A DNA stretch of 64,000 nucleotides from Ilyonectria destructans (taxonomy: Eukaryota; Ascomycota; Sordariomycetes; Hypocreales; Nectriaceae), in the NCBI GenBank assembly GCA_020740775.1, contig JAHEWK010000001.1, forward strand, positions 6,944,001 through 7,008,000. The letters are read 5' to 3'. Within the stretch, counting starts at the first letter, position 1. Each line of letters starts with the position of its first letter. The notes beneath the pieces are model-generated. The model was not told where the DNA came from and made no database searches. It worked only from the letters and a program-made list of their open reading frames with translations. Below are positions 12,088-25,144 of this stretch, in pieces. Position numbers and translations under genes: made by a program.

Positions 12088-12826
12088 GTCTAGGTATAGT
12101 CTCTTGGACCCGGTTTGACGGGAATCAGACGACGAGGACTACACAGTTATGACTGATGGCGGTTAATGTAATTGCAAGATCAAATCGCACGAGCCTGAAG
12201 GAGATAACGAAACGTGTTTGTGGGTGTAGGTGGGTCAGTGGACAGGATGGCCTATCTGTCCTAATTTCCGCTTCACGCGCGTCACCTGGATCTAAGATAT
12301 AGCTCTAGCTATCCTAGCATGCGGCTGTAGCACCGATGCGCATCTCCTCCATAGACATCCGAACGGATACTTTTACGGGCTCCGGCCGAGGCTCTAGCCT
12401 GTCTCTGTTTAGTCAAAGCTATCGCTGCTCGGGCGGCTATGCTATCCACCGACATGACGCTTGCAGGCATGACTCAAAGATTGACTCGGATCTCTATTGC
12501 AGTCAGTATTTCTGTTTGTGGGGTTGTGATCGGAAGGTTTTCTGAGAGCCCCGACCGAGGTGGAGTGGTGTTCCGGCGCGAATGTTGTAACTGTCCGAGT
12601 GCTCGGCATCCGGAGCGGAACCTAGAATATCGGGGAGCCTGGACATTTCGGAGCTAGCCTCTAAGTAGATCCTACAGTTTGGCATTTATAAAGTTATATC
12701 GGTAGAAACTAGCTAAAGTTGAACTTCTACCTACCAAGACTATATTTGATATCGTTTCCTTTGCAAGCCTGGGTGTACTTTGCTCTACCATACTCATACC
12801 ATTCACACAAACCAGATTAATCCAAC
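12088..12826. promoter_or_regulatory. FUB8-FUB7 divergent promoter
   Basis: Shared 740-bp upstream region. It contains TCCGAACGGA (12358-12367), the inverted repeat CCGAG-TG-CTCGG (12595-12606) and TCGGAG (12648-12653). A TATAAA at 12687-12692 lies 135 bp before the FUB7 ATG. CCG/CGG half sites in inverted arrangement are typical targets of Zn2Cys6 dimers; the link to FUB10 or FUB12 is inference. Confidence 0.5.
12687..12692 (+). promoter_or_regulatory. TATA-like element of FUB7
   Basis: TATAAA about 135 bp upstream of the ATG at 12827. Core promoter by position only. Confidence 0.4.
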
Positions 12827-14379
<1,553 letters not shown>

Positions 14380-15666
14380 GTCTTTTGGTGGTGTTTGGAT
14401 GCACTGCAAGTCGGTATGAATGATACTATAGTACTGAAAATTGAATTATGTGTCTAAGAAGTAAGTGGCATGGATGAGTGATTATTCTGTTCCATGATCT
14501 TAAGTGATAGAGCAATAAAACCTGAGTCTCTTGAAACTTTGTGATTTGAGCTCAGTGAAGAGTTCATGTCCGACAGAAGCTAAAAGATATCAAGGGACTC
14601 TTTGAATGGAGCTCGGGGTATAGGTAGATACGATCATGGTCCGATAAGAGTTGGGAGGATCCCATGGTCATAGACATACTCGGGCACCTAGGAACGGAGA
14701 GCAGATTCAATGACTCCAAATACGGAGCCTAAGCCAATAGATCCCACAAAGCAGCTGATTGCATGACAAATCTCAAGACCCGTCGTGACTAAACTAAGAT
14801 GTAACGAGTCGACGAGATAGCCATGTTGTTGCCTCCACCTCACGAAAGAAGACATACAATGGTCCTTGGCTGAAAGGTCGTGTAGATAGAGGGTTTTCGA
14901 GATGCTGAGCCAGACTCACCAGCCTAGTTAGGAGGGCGATTAAAGCGTACGGGGAGATTGAACAGCTCCGATAGACAGGAATTTGTGCGAGGAAGAGAAC
15001 AGAGAGCTTCCCAGATAGGGATTTAGGTGGACGCATAGACGGAGGTACCCCCGAGCTGAACGACTGACTTAGAGAAAACTAGATTAATCTCAGTAGTCGG
15101 AGGTTGTGATTGCCGAGTCGGTAGCCGCGCGGAGGTTACCGTTGTCTCAATCGGAGACTTATGGCGGCACAACTCCCGGAACAGAGTCATACACGACCTG
15201 ATCTGCCCGGAATAAGCTATCATCTAAGCGGGTACATTGATGCCTACACCGGAATGTAGAAATCGATATATCATTGCGAACAAACGCAAACAGAGTTGGT
15301 GGCTTTCATTCAAACTAGAAGTACGCATGAGGAGTGTGCTCCGACCTCGCCGATTTGCCTTCCGGAGCATGGTACTCCGAAATGGCCGAAAGCTTCCGAA
15401 ACGTGACTTAGTTCCACCCATGCCTTACACTTGGTGGCGCGTTGTCATCACTCCGAGACTATCGGCTAGAGCTTCGCTCGTAAATAGTTTAATATTAGTC
15501 TCGATATATAGACCAAGCGAGGGCGCATTTGAAAGTTTGTGAGCCATATCATCGCAGAAAGGCGTCAAATATCTAGTCTCTTTGTGAACTATTCCGGGGC
15601 GCCAAACTACAGTTCATGCTTTGAAGCCGTGTAAGCCTTTCTTCTTTCGCAAACAGTACATCCAAT
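14380..15666. promoter_or_regulatory. FUB7-FUB6 intergenic region with six TCGGAG/CTCCGA hexamers
   Basis: About 1.3 kb without a gene. Hexamers lie at 14966-14971, 15097-15102, 15151-15156, 15339-15344, 15375-15380 and 15451-15456, all within 700 bp upstream of FUB6. Short open frames here (14794-15542) show no domain. Confidence 0.5.
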
Positions 15667-16793
15667 ATGGCAGAATTGGTCCCAAACAAGACGTGGGTGT
15701 TCAAGAAACCGCCCACGGAACTACCTCAGCCGGGCATCAATACCATCATTGAGGATCAGCCCCTGAAACTAGTTCCACCGCCTGGTGGCCTGGTGATTAA
15801 GCTCCTCATCGCCGGACTCGACCCACACCAGAGAGATCGTATGCGGGGACCCGGTCCTGCAGATTATGTGCCTGGCTATGAAAACAACGAACCCATAACC
15901 AACTTCTCAATCGCCAAGGTCATCCGCTCGGACAACGAAGCGTTCGAGGATGGCAGTTTGATTGCAGGTAGTCTGCCCATTGCCGAGTATGGCCTGATCC
16001 CCAAAGAGCTCATTGATGCCCGGGCAATGGCGTCGCCGCTCGTATGGAAGGTGGACAATGATTATAATCTGGACCTCAAGCACTATGTTGGTACGCTGGG
16101 ACTGGCGGGCATGACTGCCTGGAACTCGTTCTACGGCCTCGTGAAGCCGGCCAAGGGCGAGACAATCTGGGTGAACGCTGCATCGAGCTCGGTGGGAGAA
16201 ATCGTGGTCCAGCTCGCTAAGATTGAAGGAATGCGAGTGATTGCAAGTGTGAGCTCCGATGAGAAGCTCGACTACGTTTTGAACGAGCTGGGCGCCGACG
16301 CCGGCTTCAACTATCGAAAGGAAAACGTCAATGACGCACTGAAGCGACTGGCGCCAGACGGATTAGATGTGGTTTTTGAGAACGTCGGAGGCAACCACTT
16401 CCAAGCCGCGATTGAAAATATGAAATGGTTTGGACGGATCATCAGCTGCGGGGCGGTGAGTTTCTCTTGGCTAGGATTGTAAGCGACAGCTAACATTTCT
16501 ATTTTCAGGCATCACAATATAACAAGCCGGTCGAAGAGCAGTATGGAGTTACCAATCTATCGGAGATCTTCCGTCGCCGCATCAAGATTCAGGGCTTCAT
16601 TTTCTGGGACGAAAACATCTACCAGGACAACATCGCTAACTTCCATGCGGCGATGCCGAAATGGATCTCGGAGGGAAAGATCAAGTCTCGATACACTGAC
16701 TTTGAAGGGATTGAGCAGGCTGATAAAGCATTCCTCTCCATGTTCACTGGAGGAAGCTTTGGAAAGACGGTACTGAAGATTAGTGCCGCATGA
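15667..16793 (+). CDS. FUB6: NADP-dependent medium-chain dehydrogenase/reductase; FUB6 homologue
   Basis: Two exons (15667-16455 and 16509-16793) coding for 357 residues. It is a zinc-free MDR enzyme of the prostaglandin/leukotriene reductase (PTGR/YncB-like) type. Visible are the GLAGMTAWNSF segment and the NAASSSVGEIVVQLAK nucleotide-binding region near residues 168-185. The C-terminal half contains the ENVGG motif. The family reduces activated carbon-carbon double bonds with NADPH. In fusaric acid synthesis FUB6 is thought to reduce the unsaturated C6 aldehyde before coupling by FUB7. It is transcribed toward FUB5, tail to tail. Confidence 0.9.
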
Positions 16794-17258
16794 ATCGTTA
16801 TGTAGTATTGAAGGTTGAGAATAAAATGGTTCCTTGTCCGGTGGAGCAAGGATTGATGACCTCGAACATTCTGTTAGGTAGACACGGTCACCTTTCTCCT
16901 ATTTATCCAATATAACGGCTCCTGCCACTTGAGAAACTCATTGCTTCAGAGTCAGTCTTTCATAACGGGGTGTTGAGCACGAGGACGATAAATCATGCCC
17001 GAGATGACCTCGGAATCGACCTATTTGATACAAAACGAAAGACGAAGTGCAAAATTCGAATGAATAAATACGAGGATACGTAGACCGTCAAGCCCTGCTG
17101 GAGTCTCTCTGCATCAAAATTAAAACCGTTTACATCACACGCACAAGACTCAGATCAAGAGAGCTTTAGCAATCACAAAATTGAAAGAATGTGTACTCGA
17201 CGAATTTACATTTCCTCATTTGGTTTATTTCGTAACCCCGGAATTAAGCTATAGCTGG
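16794..17258. other. FUB6-FUB5 convergent intergenic region
   Basis: 465 bp between two 3' ends; nothing recognisable apart from presumed terminators and polyadenylation regions. Confidence 0.5.
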
Positions 17259-18715
17259 TTACGGCATTATATCGCCAAGATTATCGAACAAGAAGCCTAT
17301 TATTAACCAGTTCAACTGATCCGACTCAATGAGAAACGCGTCATGGCCGTCATGGCTCATGATTTCTCTCAATGTCGCATTGGGAACACACCGAGCAATC
17401 TGCTCTTGCTCAGACAGAGTGTACAGTCCGTCACTTCGTATTCCGACTACAAGTGTAGGTTGTTGAATCATCGATAACGCCTCGGGAATGGTGTCTGCAC
17501 GACCCCGTGATAAGTCGTGGGAGTCCAATTTGTGCGTCAGAGCGATGTAGCAGTTACTGTCGAATCGATTTGAGAATTTCTTTGCTTGGTATCGTAGATA
17601 CGACTGGGCCGCGAAACTGGAATTTTTTGGTGTGAATGCGATGCGGCTCTCATAAAAGAAAGTTTGAACGGGGACACATATCCCATTGCTTGGTGATTGT
17701 TCTTTTCGTTTCTGATTACCATTGAGTTGATGCAGAGACTTTGCGTTGGTGTTACCGTTGGATTGGATTGGTATCCCCAAACTTGTCTCATTGTCATTTA
17801 CAGCTTCTGCGTTCTTGCTAGACTTGTCACGCCCAAATCGACTCTCGAGGGAGTCTCGGCTTCGATATGTCAGTAACGCTGCCATCCGGGCTGCCTCAAG
17901 GCCAGCAATAGGAGGATCATGGAAGCTGTAACGACCATTCTTGTACCTAGCATCGCTATAGATGGCATGACGCTGGGCTTCTCCCCACCCTATTCCCCAG
18001 GCACTCTGATGACTGGATGTTGCGACGGGGACGATGCAACGGACGTAGTCTTTGCCAAAATATGCCCACTCGAGCGTGAGCATGCCGCCCATAGAGCCGC
18101 CAATGACAGCTGCCACTTGATGAACTCCTAGGTCGTCCAAGATTAACCGATGAATACTTAAGAAGTTAGGATTTATGTAGTAACTTGTTGGAGTCCTGCA
18201 GATATGCTCACCGGACATCGTCACGTATAGTGGTCGACGGAAAGTCGGCACCGTACCATCCATCGGCTAGATTTCCATTCTTAGCCGTAACAGGGCTAGC
18301 CGTTCCATATGGGCTTCCCAAGCTATTCATGCAGACAACGAAAAATTTGTTGGTATCGAAAGCCTTTCCAGGTCCAAGAAGAGGACCCCACCAGTCGCTG
18401 ATATCGGCGCTTCCTGAGAGAGCATGGCAGACAACCATGGCGTTAGATCCGCCAACGGAGAGCTTTCCCCAGCTCATATATGCCACAGGGACCTTCTGCA
18501 TTTCGATGCCGGACTCGAGTGTGAAAGACGGGATGACAGCAATCTTTTGCCCCGGAACCCGGTGTGAGAAGGGATTTCCAGGCTGGTCATTGTTCCTCTC
18601 TACACTGGTTTAGTGAATCAATAATACTACAAAAAAGAGGCTTGCCTGAAGACTAACCAAACCGTCGCTTCTTGCCATTGCCATTACAAACTGGAGAGGA
18701 CGTTGTCGTTGTCAT
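17259..18715 (-). CDS. FUB5: Homoserine O-acetyltransferase; FUB5 homologue
   Basis: Three exons on the minus strand: 18715-18658, 18599-18212 and 18156-17259, giving 447 residues. It is an alpha/beta-hydrolase of the MetX/Met2 group. The N-terminal part carries the MSWGKLS/VVCHALSGSAD segment, the nucleophilic serine is about residue 170 in GGSMGGM, and the C-terminal triad Asp and His are seen in IRSDGLY and SHDGHDAFL. A Ser/Asn/Lys-rich insertion near residues 290-330 is typical of the fungal enzymes. It acetylates homoserine to O-acetylhomoserine, the amino-acid substrate of FUB7. It is divergent from FUB4. A housekeeping MET2 would catalyse the same reaction; its place between FUB4 and FUB6 marks it as the cluster copy. 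Confidence 0.92.
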
Positions 18716-19587
18716 TGTATGTAACGAGGACCACTGAGTCGCGTCCCTTTGGTCGCAGAGTGCCAAATAGGATCCCCAAAAGTCAGGGATGTAATAATAA
18801 CAATACAGGTGCCCTCTGTCTGTCTTAGTTGTAGATGTAAATGTGGGTTATCCTTCACGGGGTGTATCGCCAGCTGAGGGGGAAGTATGTGCCATGGACT
18901 AGGTGCAAAGGTGCATAAATCTGAACAACGCTGATCCTCATGATAATTTCTTTATTTGGATTGGTTTACGTCGGTTCGGCACCAAACCTCCAGGATGACA
19001 ATATAGCATCCGAAATTTCGGAACCATATGAAAAAGTCCCGACCGCATGTCCTCCGGTATGGGGAAAAAGACTGTTTACGTACTAATCTCACTTATTATC
19101 TTACATGCTGCATATCTAGTGTTTCATTCTCCGAATTAACTTGTTAGGCCAATCGCTGTATTCCGATTTCGGATCTTGACAGGTGATCCGATTAGTTGGG
19201 GTAGCATCGGACGAAAAGCATTGAAGTCCCACAAGCCCGCACTGGGTAGAGAGTTATCTCGCAATGATGAGGGTATGCTGCGGTGTGAACTCGAACCACC
19301 GATCCCGGAAACTCACACCCATTCGGGATTCACTCTCTCGGAGGGTTATTTCAAGATAACCCCTGGCCCATCGGAGCTATCAAGGCTCCACCGTGAAATC
19401 AGTGACAAAATGCGGCCGGGACAATAAGAGGCGCCGGCACTAATTAAAGCGGTACAACTTGGAATATCTAGCATTTCTTCGCTGTGGCAGCTAGTGACCA
19501 ACTGGCCTTTTTTCCCCAGTTCTGATCTGAAGCAGCCAGAGTCATTAAAACGATTTGACAGTTAGCACACTTCCGACAGTGCCAAGG
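18716..19587. promoter_or_regulatory. FUB5-FUB4 divergent promoter with palindromes
   Basis: 870-bp shared promoter. It contains a perfect 14-bp palindrome TCCGAAATTTCGGA (19009-19022), a related TCCGA-TT-TCGGA (19162-19173), and hexamers CTCCGA/TCGGAG at 19129-19134, 19338-19343 and 19371-19376. These look like binding sites for a dimeric zinc-cluster regulator; the regulator is not shown by sequence. Confidence 0.55.
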
Positions 19588-20452
19588 ATGCGGTTTTTGT
19601 GCCTCCATGGCTACGCTACAAGCGTTGAGGTTCTCCAGGAGCAAATGGAACCCATTACATCGCAACTGCCTAGGGATTGGGAATACGAGTTTTTGGAGGC
19701 GGGAATGGAACCATCGGAATTAATGCTTCGTAAGTACCCTCCAGGTGGTCCATCACAACATTCCATTTCGTCAAAGCTGACTCTTACTAGCTACCCTTAG
19801 CCAAGTCCCCGAACCAAATTACAGCTGGTACAATTTCCCTTACCCTGGGGATGTGGAACGAGCCTACGAGCGCCTTACATCTTTCATTGAATCGGAAGGG
19901 CCTTTTGATGGCGTTTGGGGTTTCTCGCAGGGCGGGTCAATGGCCGCCCTTTTGCTACTCATGCATCAAGCTGAGAATGGCGGCACGAGTTACCCATTCA
20001 AGTTGGCTATTTTTACCTCGGCCTTCCTCCCTCATCGTTTCGATTCAGGCTTCATCACCTGGGACCTGACAGAAAAGAATCAACCCACTCCAACATATGA
20101 GCCTGGAGAGTATGATGCTTCCCGCGGGGAAGATGTGGATTGGACACGGGATCCACATACATCAATTGAATACGACATGATCAAAGCGGTCCAGGACAAG
20201 ATGACGTTTCCTGTTCAATTCTTGCCCAAGTACAGGCCTAGTGGCATTCAGAAGAAGATTGCGCTGCCGTCCGTACATGTGCGCGGAGTGAAGGATCATT
20301 ATCAATTTGTGGATGACTCCGTATGGGAATTGTTCGACCCGGAGACATCGAGGAAAATGACCCATCGCGGCGGCCACCATTTCCCTAGGTTTTCCGAAGA
20401 GCTGGTGTATTTTGCAGAGTTGATCATTGACACAGTTTGTACGCTCAATTAG
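19588..20452 (+). CDS. FUB4: Serine hydrolase, FSH1/LovG type; FUB4 homologue
   Basis: Two exons (19588-19729 and 19791-20452) coding for 267 residues. It starts directly with the FSH1-type [12 protein letters not shown] segment. The nucleophile is about Ser93 in GFSQGGS, a Val-Arg-Gly-x-Lys-Asp stretch contains the acid residue, and the final HRGGHHFPR supplies the His. Enzymes of this group release polyketides from reducing synthases, as LovG does in lovastatin synthesis. Here it is expected to hydrolyse the chain from the FUB1 carrier domain. It is divergent from FUB5 and convergent with FUB3. I chose the ATG at 19588 because no upstream in-frame ATG exists. Confidence 0.92.
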
Positions 20453-20960
20453 CATAGCATGGTAGATTTGGTCAACCTGTGCCTGAACACCAACTGGTAT
20501 CTTTTGTTTAGGTCTTTGGTTCTTAGTACAGTTAGAGGGTGGTTAGAAAAGCAATGATGCTTATTCCACTGCGACACCCCTTGATCTTTTATATAGGTTA
20601 AACTTAAGGACAGCGTATAAGGAGGCCAACGAATCTTTGGTAGACGGAGATGTGTAACCACTTGAACCTGAAGAGCTGGCGCGCATATTCCTCATCACAA
20701 ACTAAACATAACAGGCAGACTATGTGTCCTGAATGGCCGCATTTTGTTGCTTCAAAGATGAAAATTTTACTTATTTCAGATCTTCGCAATGACTTGACAA
20801 CCCCGAATATATTTGCGTATGTCTATTCTAGATCTCTACCATCTTGATGGCATTCTTTCATTCGAGTAACGCAACGGGGTAGCAGAAAAAGAAAGATTGT
20901 ATTGAGAGCAGTCTCAGCCGCACGAGTGGTAGCCCAACTACTAATAGGCCTAACTTGAAT
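20453..20960. other. FUB4-FUB3 convergent intergenic region
   Basis: 508 bp between two 3' ends; no gene or repeat recognised. Confidence 0.5.
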
Positions 20961-22764
20961 TTATTCTATGGTGAGTAGTTTCGCATGCAGTGTGTTTATG
21001 GCTCTCGTAGCGTCCTTGGCGGGGATCACGCAAGAAATGTTGATTTCGCTAGCCCCTGTCACGTAGCAACAATTAGTATACCAGATACAAGTACCCCAAA
21101 GTGACCTTCGTATAATGATTTGACGTACCTTGTGAAATCATTTCCATATTCACTTTGTGATCTCCCAGGATGGAGAACATTCGCCCGGCAATGCCAGTCA
21201 TATTACTCAGTTCCTCCCCCACCAGACTCAAGATCGCCATGTCAAGGAGCACATTCACCTCCCCCTCGTCAGCAAGCTTGAGCCGCGCATCTCCGATTTG
21301 TGCCATGTCCGTGTTGGTCGTGTTGATGGCCATAGAGATATGAACTTCGGACGTGGAGATGAGGTCGACCGAGATATCGCGGTCTGCCAGGATGGTGAAT
21401 ACCTTGACGAAGAATCCGTGGGACATGGACTGTTTGTTACTGAGTATGTTGAGAACGATGATGTCTCGCTTTATCGTAACAGCAGTGGGCATCCTCGAGA
21501 GTGTGGATATCTCCGATGACGATGGTGACGTATTATCCGAATCGGAAGTGTCTAGATCGTCGATTTGCCGCGGTGAGCTTTCATCAACTGTGTTCGGAAC
21601 AATCACAGTGCCTTGACCCCAAGGCTTCTGCACATTCTTGACAAATATTCGGATGGGAGGCTCCGCTCGGATGGCCAGAGCCAGAGCGAGGTGGTGGATG
21701 ACTTCGGACCCGTAGAAGGTCAATTCGGCTGCTTCCGAGGGCGTTATCGAGGGCAAGCATCTCGCATCAGGTACTTCCCTAGGGTCAGCCGTGAAGATAC
21801 CATCAACTTCCTTCCAGATCTGCACTCTCTCCGCTCGCAGACCAATCGCTACCAACACTGCGCACAAGTCCGAATACCCTCGCCCAATACCGCTATCGAT
21901 CAAGTTCCCCGGCACCACGCCGAAGAAGCCGGTAATGATTGGGACCCTGCCATTGCATGCCGCTATCCGCTTTCCGAAGACAGCCGCAGCCTCGTGGAAG
22001 TATCCTGGCTCTAGGCGATCCGAGTTGTTGCTAGGTATGATCTCAGATAGATCTACATACTCGGCGTCGACATGCCTGTCTCGCAACATGGCGATCATGA
22101 GTCTACAGCTCAACTTCTCTCCAAAACTGACCATCTTGTCTTTCGATCTGCCGTTGATATCGAGATTGAAACGTCTAGTAGCAGCGATATAGTCAAGTAG
22201 TTCTTGACACTCTTCTCCAATCTGTCTGCAGGTCTCTTCTCGGATATGGGACGACTTTACAAATGACTGCACGGTAGACACTTGGTCGTCACGAATGTCT
22301 CGGATGATGCTCCGCATCTTGTCAAGTAACAAGTTCTGCATGCCGCTGTCATGAGTGACCGCCACAACGCGTCTTAGCGTTTGGTATACTTCTAGTAATC
22401 TGCATGTTGTGAATCACTTCAGTGTGCGTGAACCCTAGCGTCTTGATGTTCGAGGTAGCAACATACCGGCTCGTCGTCCCAAATACCTTATTGCTAGAAC
22501 TGCGTGCGGAACATACCACCGCGGGCCTGTCCCCGTTAAGCTTTGCACTGCTCTGGATGATTAGTAGATTGACCTGGTGCCCTAGCGTTCCAGCGGCTTA
22601 GCCGTACCTTGTTATGATGTCTGCAACCTATCGCGGGGAAGTTGAGTGGACACAATCAAAGCAAATCTGGTGGAGGAGTTCCGACCTACCTTGTCTGGAA
22701 ATTTCCCGACACTCGTTCCTCCGAACTTCTGAATAACCCAGCAATTCTTTCTTGGACGATACAT
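20961..22764 (-). CDS. FUB3: Aspartate kinase; FUB3 homologue
   Basis: Five exons on the minus strand: 22764-22690, 22627-22608 (only 20 nt), 22550-22467, 22399-21129 and 21055-20961, giving 514 residues. The kinase signature KFGGTSVGK lies at about residues 12-20. A TGFFGV segment and the AELTFYGSEVIHHLAL region follow, then two ACT domains in the last 170 residues. Aspartate kinase starts the aspartate-to-homoserine route; a cluster copy would raise homoserine supply for FUB5 and FUB7. The acceptor of intron 2 is a tandem AG-AG, and only use of the second keeps the frame. The start at 22764 is the last ATG before the kinase signature; about eight residues precede it. Confidence 0.9.
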
Positions 22765-23836
22765 GTTTGTGACAGCTGGATGCCACGTTCCACGGGACGA
22801 GAATGCCACCAAGTTCGTCTATCCGAGAGAATTTTGCCAAATGCAACGCTTGCTGTCAATCCAATTTGATAACATCATCAAGATATTGGAAATGGACAGA
22901 TTCTTAACAGTGCTCGTAGTGGTTATAGAGATGCATGTGGAAGCCCTGGTTCCCTAGTTCGCCAAGAACGCCACATGTATTGTCCTCGGCTGTGGTCTGC
23001 CCCGGTCTGAAAGGCACCGACCCCCTGTTCGGAGATTCGGAATGCAGGCTTTAGTACGTGGCGGAGGCCGAGGAGCAGGCAGTTGTTAGACTGGCACTAG
23101 TCGCAGCTTTCAGCGCATGTTTGCCATGTAAATACACGAGGGATAACAGATCAATGAATGCACAAGCAGAAGTGTCATGTCAGGGTTAGCTAGTCTTAAG
23201 AGTCAACACCCATCAATTCATTGAAGGAAGCATGATTACGTGTCTAAGCGGAGGTCTCCGAGATAAGTCTCGACGAGGGTGAACATAGTGACCACATCGG
23301 AGATGTTCGGGACTTTTTAAAACGGTCCGACTTTGTGCTTGCTATATCGACATCTGGGGATAAAGGGGTACAATAAGGTCATTTAATTAGTCAATATATC
23401 ATTATAACCATTAGAATGGCTATCGAGACGTATATAATCAACTCCTCGGGCGTTATGTCGGACATAGCTATATATCCTTGTGAACCATTCTTCCATTCTT
23501 CCTTCACATCATTAATCATTCCATTGCTCCAAGGGGGGCAGTCTGAGTCGTATTTCCGAGCAGCTGTTCGATCAATATTACGCGAAGTGGGAAGAACTAA
23601 CAATAGTACAAAGTTTAAGGCATAGGAAGATGTTCCGCAAAAGCGGAGAGGAAGACGGAATGAAGATTATGGAACATGATATTCCGTCTTGCAGGTCTGC
23701 TAAAAGCGTAGCTGGTTTAATTCTCAAAGTTCAATACCAGCCTATGGATCATTGTGCTTCACGCCTGCCTTAACTCTACTCTGGCTCCACGAGTACGATC
23801 CGGGTGGTATTTCAACAAGCCCCCTTTCGAGTACTA
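22765..23836. promoter_or_regulatory. FUB3 upstream region / FUB2 3' region
   Basis: About 1.07 kb between two minus-strand genes, containing the FUB3 promoter. TCGGAG/CTCCGA hexamers lie at 23029-23034, 23256-23261 and 23297-23302. A 70-codon open frame at 23391-23603 has no recognisable features. Confidence 0.5.
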
Positions 23837-24163
23837 TCATTTGCTCTTGAAGCACCAAATGGTCAGATGCTCAGAATCCCAGACACCTTCTGCGGTGAAG
23901 ATATCTCTCTTTATTATTTCCCTAATCTCGTCTTCGTTTTCAGCCGTGATAATCATGACGGTACCGTTCTCGGCGGGCTGCTCGCCCTCGACACCGTGTT
24001 GAGCGAGAGTGCTGCCGAAGAAGGGGACACGGCCTGCCTTGACCAAGGGCGCCGCATCTTGATTGTGTGGTTTCATAAGGGCTAGTCTCTTGGACAGCAC
24101 GTCCGGAAGATCAGGCACGTGAACGAGATATTCCCGGAGAGTTGGACTTTTTTCGGTGCTCAT
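23837..24163 (-). CDS. FUB2: Small YCII-domain protein; FUB2 homologue
   Basis: Single-exon gene for 108 residues. The sequence fits the YciI-related (YCII) alpha/beta fold: an opening EYLVHVPD strand, the HNQDAAPLVKAGRV segment, a GSTLAQHG loop, a glycine-rich turn and the closing strand ending in IWCFKSK. No signal peptide or membrane segment is seen, so it is probably cytosolic. Fusarium FUB2 is a protein of this size and of unknown role, and the position between FUB3 and FUB1 is conserved. Related small proteins bind small ligands or act in ring and lactone chemistry, but no reaction can be assigned here. Confidence 0.88.
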   Translation of the reverse strand: MSTEKSPTLREYLVHVPDLPDVLSKRLALMKPHNQDAAPLVKAGRVPFFGSTLAQHGVEGEQPAENGTVMIITAENEDEIREIIKRDIFTAEGVWDSEHLTIWCFKSK

Positions 24164-25144
24164 AGTGAGCCTTGCGTGCAGTTCGGCGCGTGGACTTGTA
24201 TGTGGGTCGGGGCTAACAACAAAGTATTTGTGGTTCGCAGAGACAAGATATGGAAAACAAGCTATTAGGAGTGATGCGGCATGCGCTGCTTTGGTCAGTC
24301 CCTAGCATATGTATAACCATAGAACTATCGGGATGCAATCAGTTCAACCACCCCTAGCAATACCGGTGGTTAGAGATTTCCTACTTCCGGCCAGATCGGA
24401 GACTTCCCGACAATCCGTGTGATCGGAGCCTCCGATTCGGAGGCTTCCTCGGATGTTCAGAACCGACCACCGATTGTGCGTATGGTAGTTTGGCAAGAAA
24501 TGTGATGAAGGGATATGCTTGCATATTCGTGTTTGTCAGATAACTTGACCTCCCCCCCCCCCCAATATAAGTTAATCTGTCCATATAGGGTAGCTAGGCT
24601 CGTCTGTTGAATAGTGGTATCCGACGATACATAGCTCTCTGGTGGAGCGCGAGAGCTTTGGCAGTTTATATCGTCAATCTGACCCATCTGCTACCTTAAG
24701 TAAATTATCATTTCATATTTATTGCTCTTCCGTGATTACTTGGCGCGGGTGGTGGAGAATTGATTATTGGAATATGATACTATTGCAACTGTTGTTCCTG
24801 TGTGCAAGTCGCCCCCCACAGACCGTTGGGTTATGAGAGTTTTAGGGGCTGCCGCCAAGGACTAACTGGATTGGCCTGTACAACCAAAATCAATGCAATT
24901 TTAGAAGTAATATGGTCTAATTGTAAACATTATATGACCAAGTCCATCATCTACGGAATAATTGATTAAGGTAGTTAGGAAGTACAATGACTTGCAGATT
25001 CAACATCTTCAAGACACCAGATGTCATAATGAAAAGACGAAATAATCATTCATATAATTAAGAAATATCTTTCAACATAACATAAAAGAACAAACGTTAT
25101 ACTAAGTAACATGATCCAAAGCCCCATGGAATTTTAAAAGCTCC
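24164..25144. promoter_or_regulatory. FUB2 upstream region / FUB1 3' region, with strong palindrome
   Basis: About 980 bp. Next to the FUB2 start lie four TCGGAG/CTCCGA hexamers (24396-24401, 24423-24428, 24430-24435, 24437-24442). The last two form the perfect inverted repeat AGCCTCCGA-T-TCGGAGGCT (24427-24445). A run of twelve C lies at 24552-24563. The part near FUB1 (24870-25140) is AT-rich. Confidence 0.55.
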
